A stretch of DNA of 64,000 nucleotides, from assembly GCA_033675265.1 (NCBI GenBank), contig JAUJYZ010001231.1, positions 1 to 64,000 of the forward strand, read 5' to 3'. The notes beneath the pieces were generated by a model. The model did no database searches, was not told the DNA's origin, and saw nothing but the letters and a program-made list of their open reading frames with translations. The stretch is from Actinostola sp. cb2023 (Eukaryota; Cnidaria; Anthozoa; Actiniaria; Actinostolidae). Below, one piece after another: positions 23,752 through 35,484 of this stretch. Both the position numbers and the translations under genes were made by a program. Positions within the stretch are counted from its first letter, which is position 1, and each line of letters starts with the position of its first letter.

Positions 23752-24030
23752 ATGCGCGACTTTCATTTGAAACTGCTCAATCGTGATTGGTCAATCTATA
23801 ACGATGCTCGGAGCTTTTTAGAAGAGAATCCTCTGCGCATAGGTATAACACACAAAGCTGACTCTTTTTCTAACGGGCTCAGATGGATTTTCAAAATGGC
23901 GGACGGTCTGAATGGTGGTCATTGCTACTATTTTCTGCTAAGAAACTGTAATGATTTTACTGGTCACAAAGAAAAACACGCAAGTTTGGTTCTGTACTTG
24001 TTTTCGCTTCTCTTCTGTCGAGGCAAGTAA
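23752..24030 (+). other. Arm-encoded ORF of 92 codons (mirror copy 28,396-28,677, minus strand)
   Basis: The two arms of N each hold the same ORF, starting MRDFHLKLLNRDWSIYNDAR and containing MADGLNGGHCYYFLL after an AAAATGGCGGACGG context. They differ by a one-codon insertion near the end. This may mark a promoter and first exon of the autonomous parent, or be chance. No family recognised. Confidence 0.25.
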
Positions 24031-25623
24031 TTAATTTACGCTATAAATTACCTCCTTCAACAACGGACTACGATACCGTTGAGACAGAACAAAATCAGTT
24101 GGCTTCGTTTCGGGTTCCTTTGCAAAAAAATAAGCATCCATATAAAATGTCGTGTTTTTGTGAATGTTAAAAGAGTACAGAACAAGATTGGTGGGGTGTA
24201 TTTTCTTCCCTTCTCAGTAAATGTGCAGATAAAAGTACAATCTTGTAAAGACTAATAAATTACTTGCCATATCATGTTGTTGTATTTGAATAATACCCTG
24301 TGTATCATTTGCCCTATTTTCCCCCAAGGTAGACTCAGTGAAGTCTATTGATGAGAAATATTTCAGCATATTTCGTGTATCAGTAGTATTCTACATAATT
24401 ATATAATACATATATTTTAACATATTTTATATTTTAGCTTTCTTTCTTTCTCTCCTAATATATTAAGTTAGCCTGTTTTGAAGATGTAGAAATGCTTCAT
24501 TAAACCGTTATTATTATTTTATTTTTATTAATTATTATTAAAAGGCTGTATGCATTCTTATATTTGAGACAGGAAGTACACTATGCTGTTGTTATCCCCT
24601 TGATTATATTTTATAAATAGAGGTTATTAGTCGGCTAAGCATTGAATACGTCTATAATACTGTGTAGTAAAAATTCACAGCCGTATTAGATGCTTAGCCG
24701 GTTAATAAATTGTTTATTATATATTTTGTCAAAGAAACTAGCTATTCTGGTGAAAGAAAAACAACAAATTACAGTGAAAACTTGGAAATCTCTGTACGAG
24801 CGCACGCTAGCCAAAACTGTAGAATTTCTCACGCTGATTGGTTAATTTTCATCACACGATTGTGTATGATTAAGTAACCACACAAAATACGGTCCCATAT
24901 TTCGTGTGCTCTCGTGCATATTTCGTGCATTCTTTGACACAAAATACAATAAAGTAAAATATTTAACTTCACCTAGTGGGTACTGATCAGCATTACATGC
25001 AAAAATATAAAAGGACCTGTGAAGCACATTTTGGTCTAGGCCAGCCTGTGTTCTCTAAGGTTACTACAAATAAGAAGTCAACCTGGCCTCGGGACAATTC
25101 AATGAAACTTTTACAACTGTAATTTACAAGTGTAGCCATTGTTCTTGTAAAAGTTTTATTGAAAAGTGTCTGATTGGGAGGGTGGAGTAAATTTCAGCCT
25201 GCAGTTTCTAAATATACTTGCTTTTGCATAGCACGCTCAATTCTGGGTGTCCTCTTGTTTTATTCAAGAATGTCATAAACATCTACATGTAATAAAAATA
25301 AATACTTCAATTTCCTTAATTTGCATACTCTTTCTGCAATCATGCACCTTTGTGTCACTGTCTACCCTACTACATGTAGCAGAGTTTTTTCTACTCACCA
25401 GGAAAGAGGTGCAGGGTAGCCACTGTCATGCACATTATTGAAAAATCTCCAAATAAGTCTTAGGCATAATGACCCTCTCTTTCCCTCTTTCCTTTCCCTC
25501 TGATTAAAGTGAAATACAAATGTTTATCTTAGCTACAATATCTAACCATGCAACTAGGAAAGGCTTTCTCAGTGAAATTTCTTTGAAAATATGGGCTCTG
25601 GTTGCATGGTTAAATAATAGTAA

Positions 25624-25897
25624 TACATCCATCAATAGTTTGTATCATCAACCTGTGACATTTTATTTTAACCGAGCTTTCGAGCAACTTGCTCATCTTC
25701 AGGGTTACAGATGTTTCAAGTGTAATTCCAAAAATACTTTTGATGTTTCAAGTGTAATTCCAAAAATATTTTTGTAAAAGTATTTTTGGAATTACACTTG
25801 AAACATCTGTAACCCTGAAGATGAGCAAGTTGCTCGAAAGCTCGGTTAAAATAAAATATCACAGGTTGATGATACAAACTATTGATGAATCTTCACA
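25624..25897. repeat. Palindrome of about 270 bp
   Basis: Arms 25,624-25,745 and 25,778-25,897 are inverted copies carrying ATAGTTTGTATCATCAACCT and CGAGCTTTCGAGCAACTTGC. The spacer repeats the inner arm tail (GATGTTTCAAGTGTAATTCC), a local direct duplication at the centre. Confidence 0.8.
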
Positions 25898-26725
25898 CAA
25901 CCTACAAGAATCTTCTTGAAATAGTAATACATTGTCAAAATGGATTTCTTGCAATAGTCTCTTTTCGCGTTCACAGATCCCCCAGAAACCGCTGTACTTA
26001 TTGATATCAAACGCATTTGTACAGGGTTAGCCTCGAGTCAGTGAAAATTATCAAATACAATGTATCAACAAGAACACGAAAAAATGTTTACATGAAACAA
26101 TAGAAACATTTTTGAATTGCACGGACTGTTCTCTATTATTGTCAAAAGTTGGAATCTACAATGTAGAATAAATCTGAATAAATTATGAAATCTACAACAG
26201 TCTATTGTAGATTTCATAATTTATACAGATTTATTATTTATTATTTTTACTGCACTTGCAGTCACATAATGGATGGTGAAATATTTTGAGACAATTATAT
26301 CACATCCATCATTCCCTAATCTGCCAAAGAGCATGTTAGACACACTAAACATTGACATGTGAGAATGGAACAGTGGATGAAAAGATGCAAGACAAACTGA
26401 CAAATAACCTAATGTTCCTTGGGATGCTACCTCTGACGATCAATCTAAGCCTGGATGATTATACATGTACCGTGTTAAGTTGGTCTTCTCTGAGGATAGT
26501 TATGATAATTAAAAAGTTGAATTAAATAACACAGAAAACAATGTCAAATATTACACATCTTCTCTGATAGAGTCTATGTGTACCGGAAGTATGTTTCCAT
26601 TGGCATCCACCACTTCTGGTGTTTCTAAAAATAGATTTAGTGAAATTAAGATATCCCAAGGGCAATACAGCGAGACTCCCTTGGCTCTGTCCCTTATGCC
26701 CTCTTGGAGTATTGAATTAAATTGA

Positions 26726-26832
26726 TGAACAGGGCCCAGGGTTAAAATAGCTAACCTAGGGTAAAATATTAAGAATTAACACTAGGTTAGCGAATTTATC
26801 CCCGGGTTAGCGTTAACACGCTTTCGAACAAC
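26726..26832. mobile_element. Short MITE (GGGCC ends, TTAGCGTTAAC core)
   Basis: Begins GGGCCCAGGGTTAAAATAGC and ends GAACAACCGGGCCC, with inverted TAACCTAGGGTAA/GGTTAGCG motifs. Similar GGGTTA motifs recur at 31,123. Weakly conserved. Confidence 0.45.
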
Positions 26833-28071
26833 CGGGCCCAGATGTCAAGCTACAGGATATCAATAATTATATAAGTATATATAATGTACAAGAAATACTA
26901 TTTAAAAATAGTATTACATACATGTACATTTTATGTACTTATTATAGTAGTAAATGGCTGCAAGAAAAGCAAGAGTGTTACAAGAAATCCAGTGATTATT
27001 ACTCAACATTCAACAGAATCCTGAGCCATTTCATAAATTAATGAAAGTATTAGCTTGGTATTACCTTACAAGTACATTGTAAGTTTTGGCATTAAAAAAA
27101 ATATATAAATCATATTTTTTAGAGTTTTTATTTGGTTCTGCACATATATTACAGGAAATGAAAACAAACTAAGCTAAATGAATGTCACTGTTTTACTATA
27201 TTAGCAAATATGAAAAGAAAGTGCATAAATTCTATATGTAATTAACTGTAGGGTGTGTACCAGTGGTGGTTAAAGTAGTAACAACATTTACAACTGTAAA
27301 AGTATCTATTTACAACCTCCCAGATCTGTGAAGCATGGCTACATGGTGCAAAAAATATAAATTTATGTTTCGATCAACATCTGTCAGAGAGTTCAGAACA
27401 TCAAATCTCCACTACTGGGTCAATTAAGACTGATTACACTAGGGGTATATCCTTAGTTATAGCCTGCGTAGGCAGGCTCTAGGAAAAAGGGTGGTTCAAT
27501 TAAGCTACCTTAGTTCCAAAATGTTAGATCTTATTTGTTCCTAAGGTATATAAGCAACCATGAGTGTCTTGAGTCAGAATTATCATCTGATATTATGATG
27601 CAAAAATCATCACACATGAGCAACATAGCACAATTATCACACAATTTATGTGCTGGTGGCAGCACATAATTTTTACGCCTAAAAGGTACCAACTCTAAAG
27701 TGACAAAAGCTACAACTGTCATTCCGGCTGTCATTATCTTATCTCGGGTCATTGATCTTGGGTATCTTATTTACTGACAAACACCCTAAATGGTACCGGC
27801 TTAGTCTCTTGTGGTCCATTTAGATTTGTGTTACCCTAAGAGGGTGGTTCACCTTTTATATGGATCCTTTTGTTCCACACGACCCCACCAGCTTTAGCTA
27901 AAATAAGTAATATCGTGTTTAAATAAAAGTTATTGTATTGTATTGTAATTTCTGAAGACAAAGGGACTGCTGAAATTAAAATGCTTTAAAATAACTACTC
28001 TTCTACATGAGATAGTGTACTAGCTTCTCTCTCAAAAAGAAGAATGTAAACAGCCTAATAATATTTCTCAT
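26833..28071. other. Interior of element N, no gene seen
   Basis: AT-rich DNA. A 73-codon minus-strand ORF at 27,531-27,752 has no recognisable domain. The stretch 24,356-25,620 is likewise empty. Confidence 0.45.
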
Positions 28072-28752
28072 CAATAGACTTCACTGAGTCTGCCTTGGGG
28101 AAAAATAGGGCAAATGATACACAGGGTATTACTCAAATACAACAACATGATATGGCAAGTAATTTATTAGTCTTTTAATACAAGATTGTACTTTTATCTG
28201 CACATTTACTGAGAAGGGAAGAAAATACACCCCACCAATCTTGTTCTGTACTCTTTTAACATTCACAAAAACACGACATTTTATATGGATGCTTATTTTT
28301 TTGCAAAGGAACCCGAAACGAAGCCAACTGATTTTGTTCTGTCTCAACGGTATCGTAGTCCGTTGTTGAAGGAGGTAATTTATAGCGTAAATTAATCACT
28401 TGCCTCGACAGAAGAGAAGCGAAAACAACTGGTACAGAACCAAACTTGCGTGTTTTTCTTTGTGACCAGTAAAATCATTGCAGTTTCTTAGCAGAAAATA
28501 GTAGCAATGACCACCATTCAGACCGTCCGCCATTTTGAAAATCCATCTGAGCCCGTTAGAAAAAGAGTCAGCTTTGTGTGTTATACCTATGCGCAGAGGA
28601 TTCTCTTCTAAAAAGCTCCGAGCATCGTTATAGATTGACCAATCACGATTGAGCAGTTTCAAATGAAAGTCGCGCATGCGCGGACATTTGGACCAATCAG
28701 CAACAGCCTAGAATCGCTGGCCGAAAGTAACGCAGGCTCTGGGGACGAGATA

Positions 28753-29418
28753 GACTCTTCCACAGTCCCCGCTCGGCCGTTGCACTCTCTCGCATAGGGA
28801 CTGTAATGGTTCAATGGTAGCGTCATTCTGATTGGCTGGTAGATCTGATCTACTTATCAAGGTTCTTATTGGTTGATTAGGACGACCGTTGGTTTTGGTA
28901 CCGCCAAGATGTCACGTACGGATTTATACACGGCGACTCGACGGCGATTTGGGTAGAATTATGTTGGATTATCTCGAATTTCTCGCTTGCATCGAGACAA
29001 ATTAGGTATGGATGGAGAGCAAATTTATCGATCTAGCCGTCTTTGGGGATGATAGGTCTTCGGATGAATTTTCTACGGAGATAAAAGCATTTGACGCCAT
29101 GGAGCTTATTTTAATTTCCTGCCTTGTCATTTTTCTTACGGGGACAGATTGCTAAAAATTCCACTAAATGACTCGTAAAAAGACCACAAAATAAGTGTAA
29201 ATAAAGGTGACTTTATTTATGTATATATTTGTTATATTTTAGTTACTTATTTTATCAGTTGTTGGTTCGTGTTGATGTCTCATAATAAATGCATGTCTGT
29301 TTTGGGCTGCCTGTGGAAACCTCAACCATGTTGATCGTCGTTGGGATCCCTGTTTTTCGTTTCGCAAGGCATCATGGGTCCAATATTCTTGGACCCAGAA
29401 TCCCTTTCGGCATTGTAC
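28753..29418. other. Spacer with a segment repeated in reverse at 41.2 kb
   Basis: About 28,930-29,110 (TGTTGGATTATCTCGAATTT, CTCGCTTGCATCGAGACAAA, TCGATCTAGCCGTCTTTGG) is an inverted, diverged copy of about 41,205-41,400. Bases 29,296-29,320 contain GGGCTGCCTGTGG, a motif shared with the PIF1 element ends. No gene. Confidence 0.55.
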
Positions 29419-29428
29419 CATTACAGTC

Positions 29429-29491
29429 CATTCTCGTACCCAGAGCCCGCTCGTCATTTGGTTTGACGAGCGGGCTCTGGGTACGAGAATG
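29429..29491. mobile_element. 63-bp hairpin MITE with 10-bp target duplication
   Basis: A near-perfect hairpin: CATTCTCGTACCCAGAGCCC and GCTCGTCA, a five-base loop, then the complement. CATTACAGTC flanks both sides (29,419-29,428 and 29,492-29,501). A 9-11-bp duplication is typical of Mutator-like transposition. Ends resemble those of element N. Confidence 0.85.
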
Positions 29492-29946
29492 CATTACAGT
29501 CTGTAGCGTGGCAGACCACAGGCAGCCCAACCATTGCTTTTGAGGCTACTAAATAATTCAAAAAATGATATTTGTGTCTTTTCTTGATGGGTTCCCTGTG
29601 GTAAAGCGCGCGCGCAATATATATATGTTGGGTTCCCTGTGCTGAGTAATGTCCTATGTTGGGCTTCCTGTGTGCATCCCGCGCGTCCCGCAGTGTATGT
29701 GTATATTTATACAAGGTATGAAACTCCAGTCACGTGATGGCCTGATGTGCGCCGCGAGTACATGGTGCACTTTTCCGTGAAGTAGTCGGATTTTGCCTTC
29801 CGAAGATTGTTCACATATACGTGGTGACGTCGTGGTGACGCCTAAGAAACGTCAGCTAAGGTCATCAAAACGTCATCACAAACACCGCCATTTTCTATAA
29901 CTTCAAACATTTTCCATCTCGATATATTCTTTTAATAAGAAACCAA

Positions 29947-30907
29947 ATGGCGATGGAGAGTATTTCTACCACCAGAGAATTATCTGTTAATGCATGGTAG
30001 GTTTTATATTTCTGATTTCAGCTTTTAAAAAGCGAGTGAAAGGGTTTTAAAACTACATATTTGTGTGTACAAACATTATGGTGCTTCGTACAGGTTGTGG
30101 CAAACATATTATAAAAGTGTTGGTCACTCGGTGCAGCTGGACAAAATTGAAGAGGAATTGAGGACTTCACCACATAAAGATAAAGTAAACAACCGAGATA
30201 AAGAATTGGGACGTGTGATTAAGAAGTTATTTCCATTCGGAAAGAGAGAGCAGAAGACATTACCGACTAACAGCGGAATGAAAAGATGTTGGGTGTATAC
30301 AAATTTAGCAAGAATAAGTGAGCCTTTCCCGCTAGAATGGGGTCAAATTTTGAATTCTTATAATCCTCCAAAGCCTTCAACCTCGGTCATGTCGTGGACG
30401 GTGAACAAGAAGTCAACAGAGGCAATTCAGTGGATGATTATAACGGTAAGTGACGATCTTTGCGACGGTAAAAAAATGGTGAGAGAACTGCGTGTATGTC
30501 AAGATTTAACTATCAAGTTCTCTGTGATGTCAAACGAGGTTGCAATTGATCTAGATAATGTTCAAGGTTTATCAAAACAATTTCTTGACAATGTATTTGA
30601 ATTTTGTGCCGAGGTACCACTATGCAAAGGCTTTGAGTTTGAAGTCAACAGTCCAAAAACTGTGCAAGGGAATGCCCATGCCCATGCCCATGGTATTACT
30701 GAACACTGGGAAATGTGTGACGATCAAGGCATCAAGACTCAGTCTATCAGGCATCGAGCAAGAAACTGTTTATCTATTTTGAGTTACAATACACACGAAA
30801 TGAAATGTCGAAATTGTGTTACACTTAAACAAAATTGTCGTAGCTATAGGAAGAACGAGTCAGATCATGATATAGAAATTAACCACTTTATTGATTTTAT
30901 AAATTAA
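29947..30907 (+). CDS. Unrecognised ~287-aa protein of the PIF1 element (two exons)
   Basis: Exon 1 is 29,947-29,996 (ATGGCGATGGAG start after a 29.7-29.9-kb arm) and ends CATG/GTAGGT. Exon 2 starts at 30,094 after TTCGTACAG and runs to a stop at 30,907. The join gives Trp-Leu-Trp-Gln in frame, so the junction reads NAWLWQTYYKSVGH. Without splicing the ORF is 280 codons from 30,065. The body is mixed alpha/beta-looking: LFPFGKREQKTLP, CWVYTNLARISEPFPLEWGQ, MIITVSDDLCDGKK. Then come a His-Ala repeat and a C-terminal CRNCVTLKQNC pair of cysteines, perhaps a metal-binding end. Long, open and spliced inside a transposable element, it is the best candidate for the element's own recombinase or DNA-binding protein, but I cannot assign a family. 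Confidence 0.55.
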
Positions 30908-31122
30908 ATATTTATCATTTTCATAATAACAATAAATCCAATGTAATAATAACAAGAAATAATAACAAGAAATAATATTAACAAGAAATATTAATATCCA
31001 CTTGTAATAAATACATATATTTTTTTCACTCAAATTTTTAAACATCATGTTTAAAAATATTTCTGGCACGTATAAATGAATGCTGCTCTGCAGCATCCAG
31101 TTGCTAGGAAGTGGATTAATGC

Positions 31123-31185
31123 TAACCCAGGGTTAAATATAGCCTGTCATCCAATCAAATAGCCAGAATTGCTATATTTAGCCTG
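31123..31185. repeat. Short inverted repeat (CTAACCCAGGGTTA type)
   Basis: CTAACCCAGGGTTAAATATAG is mirrored by CTATATTTAGCCTGGGTTAG 30 bp on. It is related to the repeat at 26,726. Confidence 0.55.
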
Positions 31186-31448
31186 GGTTAGTGTTAACCA
31201 CGTTTGAGTAACAGGACCCTGGCATAGCTAAAGCTTACAAACACTAAAAGTGTGCAACGTAAATAGAATGTAGCACTAGTGCATGCTAAATTAGAATGAT
31301 TCCAATTACATACCCGGGCATTACTAACTATACCAATACACACAATTAGACACTCACTCTTTTGTTTTCTTTTGTTCCTTTACATCTAATAAACACTGAC
31401 GGCTAATTAGTAGGGCCCAGATTTATTGGAATCGCTGTATGCTGATTA

Positions 31449-31550
31449 GAGTGATGGCACTTAACCCGTGAAACAAAATCTAATAGTTAGTAAATGTAAC
31501 TAATATCTACTTGGCTAATATCTGTATCACGGGTTAAGTGCCATCACTCT
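31449..31550. mobile_element. 102-bp hairpin MITE
   Basis: AGAGTGATGGCACTTAACCC is inverted at 31,550, with CGTGA/TCACG extending the match around an AT-rich loop. Confidence 0.75.
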
Positions 31551-31796
31551 GTATTGTCTTCTATTCAGTTTAAATCATTGCATGCTTTTAGTGTTTGTAC
31601 TCCATTTTAGTACTTTTCGTATTAGTGAAAGAAAACAAATATATTAAAACTGAATACTAATATAATTCCCCCCACTTCCCCGTAAATTGTTTATGAAATC
31701 GGCAGCTGAAAATAAAAATAAAAACCTGTTAATTGGCAAATATTTTAATTTATTGCATCCATACATCACAATAAAAATATTAGCTTTGTAATATAC

Positions 31797-31974
31797 CTAT
31801 ATCTTCGTTGTTGTGTTTCCTGGGAGAAGGGCACATCCTTTTGATGTGCCCTCTCCCATTACAGTTATGGCAAACAATTCCTTGCTGGCCATTGGTGGCG
31901 GAGCTGGGGACCGAGTGGGGAAATTCTTGCAAGATGCCCCCAGCCCCTACATGTGTAGCATGTTCTGTTTTTTT
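31797..31974 (-). CDS. Internal exon with a CCHC zinc knuckle
   Basis: A minus-strand open segment is bounded by an acceptor (TTTCTATTTCAG, ending at 31,975) and a donor (ATATAG/GTATAT at 31,797). It encodes a Gly/Ser/Pro-rich stretch, then VCHNCNGRGHIKRMC, a perfect C-x2-C-x4-H-x4-C knuckle, which generally binds single-stranded nucleic acid. It lies downstream of the PIF1 remnant on the same strand, but that frame stops first, so it belongs to another or alternative transcript. No partner exon was identified. It could be the tail of a transposase or a captured fragment. Confidence 0.5.
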
Positions 31975-32049
31975 CTGAAATAGAAAAAGAGATACATTAA
32001 TCCTCAAAACGGTTGTCCAGATGAAGACTACAACAAAGTCACATGACAT

Positions 32050-32230
32050 TATTGATTATTAGTGTTTGTCTCTGACTTCTGTTTTTCATATAGACGTTTC
32101 GGCCATTAATCAATGGCCTTCATCAGATATATATCATTATAATATATCAAGATATATATCATTATAAGAAAGTCACATGATTCATTATGTTTTCAATTTC
32201 TTCTTCAATTTCTTCGTGTCGTGCAATTTT
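32050..32230. repeat. Short repeat with GACGTTTCGGCCATT and ATATATCATTATA duplication
   Basis: Contains GACGTTTCGGCCATTAATCA and ATGGCCTTCATCAGATATAT, a phrase of the kind found at the ends of animal interspersed repeats, followed by two AGATATATATCATTATAA copies. Its limits are unclear. Confidence 0.4.
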
Positions 32231-32239
32231 GGTCTGAAA

Positions 32240-33376
32240 TCATACTACGCGGCGGTCGTGCAATTTTGCAAAGATTAACTTCCTTTCATTGAAGTTGACA
32301 ATTGACAATCCTTTCACTGAAGATACGCGAGAGCAAGCAACATAAAGCTGTCCAGGAACAAACTCTTTTCCAGAGTGAACACAGCATGCTTTCAAAGTTT
32401 GACCCTGACTCTTGTGCACTGTAATACCCCATGCCAGTTTCAAAGGGTATTGGGTTCTTTGGCCAATAATGGTGTCAACACTACCCGGTTTGTAGGCAAA
32501 CCACGTAACTTTTGATACTTTGTAATGAATTCCAACTTCATAGAAGTTTACAATTGGAGCATCATCACACAAAGACACAATTCTTCCCCTGGTCCCATTA
32601 GTGAGCTTTGAAGAGATGTTGTACAGGAGCATCACTTCTGCTCCTTCCTTTAGTGCAAGCGATTTCTCTGCCACGGTTACCTTTTTCAATACATGTCAGT
32701 CCAAAATCTTTGGCATCTAATCTTTTCCTTGCCAGTTGATTATTAATGAAATGTAGTGTCTCTAGAGAACATTCACCACTAGCCAGTTCTCCAAGTACAT
32801 TCAGAAATTCTCTTTCAGTCTCATCTTGTCGATAAACGTTTTGCAAAAGCACAGTGTGAGGGAAAACTTCCTTCCACACTTCACTTTCAAAGCAATATTT
32901 CGCTTCGTCAATGTCGTTCTTCACTGGAGGTAACTGATAAAAATCCCCAACCCCAATTACCTGCATACCTCCAAATACGAGATTATTTCCCCTTGTTTTC
33001 TGGGCTAACGTGTGAATGGTCTCCCAGGTCTTCATGCTACACTGAGATATCTCGTCGATTATCAATATCTCAGTGAACGCCATCTTTGCAAACACTCGGT
33101 GTTGTTCATGACCGACGAGACCAACGCATCAATGTTCCTTCGTCCATTTCGAAGCCCAGCAAATGAATGTAACGTCTTAGCGTTCTCGTAAAGCGTACAA
33201 GCCATACCAGTTGTACAAGTGACAACAATGGCCTTCGTCTTCTCCATCAACTTGACAATGTGTTTGACGATGAATGTCTTACCTGTACCGGCTTTGCCAC
33301 TGATAAATAAGTTGTGGCCACACATTACTCGATCCAAGACTCTCCTTTGCTCTGCATTTAAAACTATTTCGGTCAT
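32240..33376 (-). pseudogene. PIF1-like superfamily 1B DNA helicase, frameshifted
   Basis: PIF1 helicases are 5'-to-3' DNA helicases. Three overlapping frames give the domain in order. 33,376-33,062 starts MTEIVLNAEQRRVLDRVMCG and has Walker A GKAGTGKT and CTTGMACTLY. 33,095-32,598 has Walker B LIIDEIS, GVGDFYQLPPV (motif III) and QNVYRQDE. 32,689-32,240 has LKEGAEVMLLYN, ITVHKSQGQTL (motif V) and YVACSRVSSVKGL (motif VI). A frameshift lies near 33,100 and a second with an apparent small internal deletion near 32,690, between TCIEKG and KVTVAEKS. About 360 residues remain. HKSQGQTL and GDFYQLPP fit PIF1 proper; no Rep nuclease domain is attached, unlike Helitrons. Introns could explain one break, but no good splice sites are obvious. 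Confidence 0.8.
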
Positions 33377-33989
33377 TTTTGATTGTTTTGATAAATTATG
33401 AGGCTTGTTTAATAATACACTTTCAACAGTATATGTATTTACTAGCTTGTGACATAAACCAAAATGGCGTATACAGTAATGACGTGGCCTGACGTAACCT
33501 GACGTAACAAGACGTCATGTTTAGATACCGAGCGCTGGCCGATTTCCTCTCGAAGGCAAAATCCCGACTACTTCACGGAAAAGTGCACCATGTACTCGCG
33601 TCGCACATCGGTCCATGACGCTCAAAATTTCAAAAATTAGTTTCTCAGCATACGTTGAAGTTAGACGACTGACACTTACAAAGTGTTTCGAGAATACGGT
33701 AAAGTTTAGTTATTCGAAGAAAAATTGAATTTTCACATCACATTGACAAAATTAGGGTCAAAATCGTATTTGTCACGTGACCTAGTTTCATACCTTGTGT
33801 AAATATACACATTTGCTGCGGGCGCATCCCGCAGGAGGCACACAGGAAGCCCAACATAGGACATTACTCAGCACAGGGAACCCAATATATAAATGCGCGC
33901 GCTCTACCACAGGAAGCCCATCAAAAAAAAAAATTTTTTGAATTATTTAGTAGCCTCAAAAGCAATGGTTGGGCTGCCTGTGGGCAGAC

Positions 33990-35484
33990 TTGTCCTCCGT
34001 GGTAGAACTGTCCTCTGACGTAGGCACTATCATATAGCCAATCAAAACACTCGATAGAATGTATCAAGCTCGACCTAAGAACTGGGAACGAATGTCCGTG
34101 GCAGTTTGGTCCTGATCGAGAAAACACTTTGGGGGGAGGTAGACTGTTCTATATTTTGTGATTAGTAAAAGTCCGCCATTTTACGATATACATACCGACA
34201 GTTTATATGTAATGTACTTTGATTCTTACTTATTTAACTGTGTGAATCACCTAGATGTCTATTTCCCTTGATATTTGTATCTGTTAAAGCTTTAGTTATT
34301 GATTTCCCGGTAAGTATCACGGAAAGAAAGAAGCTAAATGCCTGACTCTCATTAAAGTTTGCAATGTTGTTCGTCAAACTGTAGAGTTCCCACACGGCAA
34401 TCATGTAAAACAGTAACAAATAACTTAATGTAGTTTATTTGTATTTTATATTTTTAGATAACCATTGTATTGTAACTTATGTATAAGCTTACTGATGATT
34501 TTACCGTGTTTCTAAATAAACTTTATGTAAGCTTATGTATGCTTACAGTCCTTATAACTTTTTAGTATTCTGTATGATACAGTAAAAAAAAACTTAACTT
34601 TGTATGATACAAATAGCTGATATTTTAATAGTGATAATTCAGTAGAACTGTACTGTTTCACAAATTATATACCACAGATCTATGAGTCTTATCCATCTAA
34701 GTTTTAGAATTGATTAATTAATAAGCTTAAATACTGATGATTCTAGTAAATAGATTCAATTGGTGCTTGATACAACTAATTAAGCTTACTAATTAAAACA
34801 ATGCAATGTTTTGCCCCACTAGACTATAAGAATACACCAAACAACACAACAATATTTTATATTTCTAACTACAAGAGCATAATTAGCATTGCAGTTTATA
34901 TATATACTGATTTTTAGTTTAATATAAGTTTAATACATGTAAGTGAATGATAACATTGGACTCTGAGATAAATAATTTATGTGGTATTACTATTTGTATA
35001 GTAGTAATGTATAATATGCACCCACTGTCACTCGATCTACATAGGAGGTACGGGACAGACTATTGGGTCTTAAGGATCGAAAAACACATTTGCACGATAG
35101 GACAAGCTGTCTATTGCCATAGAATCATTCATAATGCTACCCCTACCAAATACAAGATATATCATGTGGAAAATTCTACATCCCAACATCAAAGGTTATA
35201 ATGAAAGAAAGATCATTGAAGTGCTCCAAATTAGAGATGTGTCAAGCAACATAATAAATGGATGTGTGGGATCGAGATTCCTTTTTATATATTGAACATG
35301 GACCTAATGGACCTTAACATAATTTCTATATTGTACTTTAGTAGAAACCATTACTAGCATAATATACTATCACGAATCCTGCAATCTAGTTGGTAAATCT
35401 ACTAAAACAATTAGACTGGTACTCATTCTCGCTTTCTATGAGTTCAAATAGTCAACTCAACGCTATACGTGCCTCGTTGAATAT
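33990..35484. repeat. Left arm of palindrome Y
   Basis: Inverted copy of 39,152-40,730 with small indels. It includes GAACTGTCCTCTGACGTAGG near the outer end and GTCAACTCAACGCTATACGT next to the tandem core. Minor differences, such as extra TA-rich bases near 34,930, show some divergence. Confidence 0.85.

Larger units (their letters stand above)
23649..28752. mobile_element. Element N: ~5.1-kb element with ~0.6-kb inverted ends
   Basis: Arms 23,720-24,355 and 28,072-28,715 are near-identical inverted copies, including GCGCATGCGC, CAAAATGGCGGACGGTCTG and CAACAACGGACTACGATACC. Outer termini look like CATTCTCGTACCCAGAGC (left, 23,649) and the complement of TCTCGTCCCCAGAGC (right). The 3.7-kb interior (24,356-28,071) holds no recognisable transposase. 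Confidence 0.7.
29517..33982. mobile_element. PIF1-helicase-bearing inverted-repeat element (4,466 bp)
   Basis: Termini CACAGGCAGCCCAACCATTG and its complement are flanked by a 7-bp duplication GGCAGAC (29,510-29,516 and 33,983-33,989). The intact right end of Y shows the empty site. Inverted arms of 300-400 bp carry repeated GGG(C/T)TYCCTGTG words and a GTGCACTTTTCCGTGAAGTA block. Inside are a spliced ORF on plus, a zinc-knuckle exon and a broken PIF1-like helicase on minus, and two small MITEs. I see no known transposase. The superfamily is unknown; a 7-bp duplication with CAC ends does not settle it. Confidence 0.8.

Noticed and set aside
29947..30020. A 26-bp intron ending at TTTCAG (30,022)
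   Set aside because: Too short for a normal intron; the acceptor at 30,091-30,093 gives a good frame and a usual size.
32240..33376. Helitron Rep-helicase
   Set aside because: No Rep HUH motif is found, and motifs GDFYQLPP, HKSQGQTL and YVACSRVSS fit PIF1 proper; the element has inverted ends and a target duplication, which Helitrons lack.
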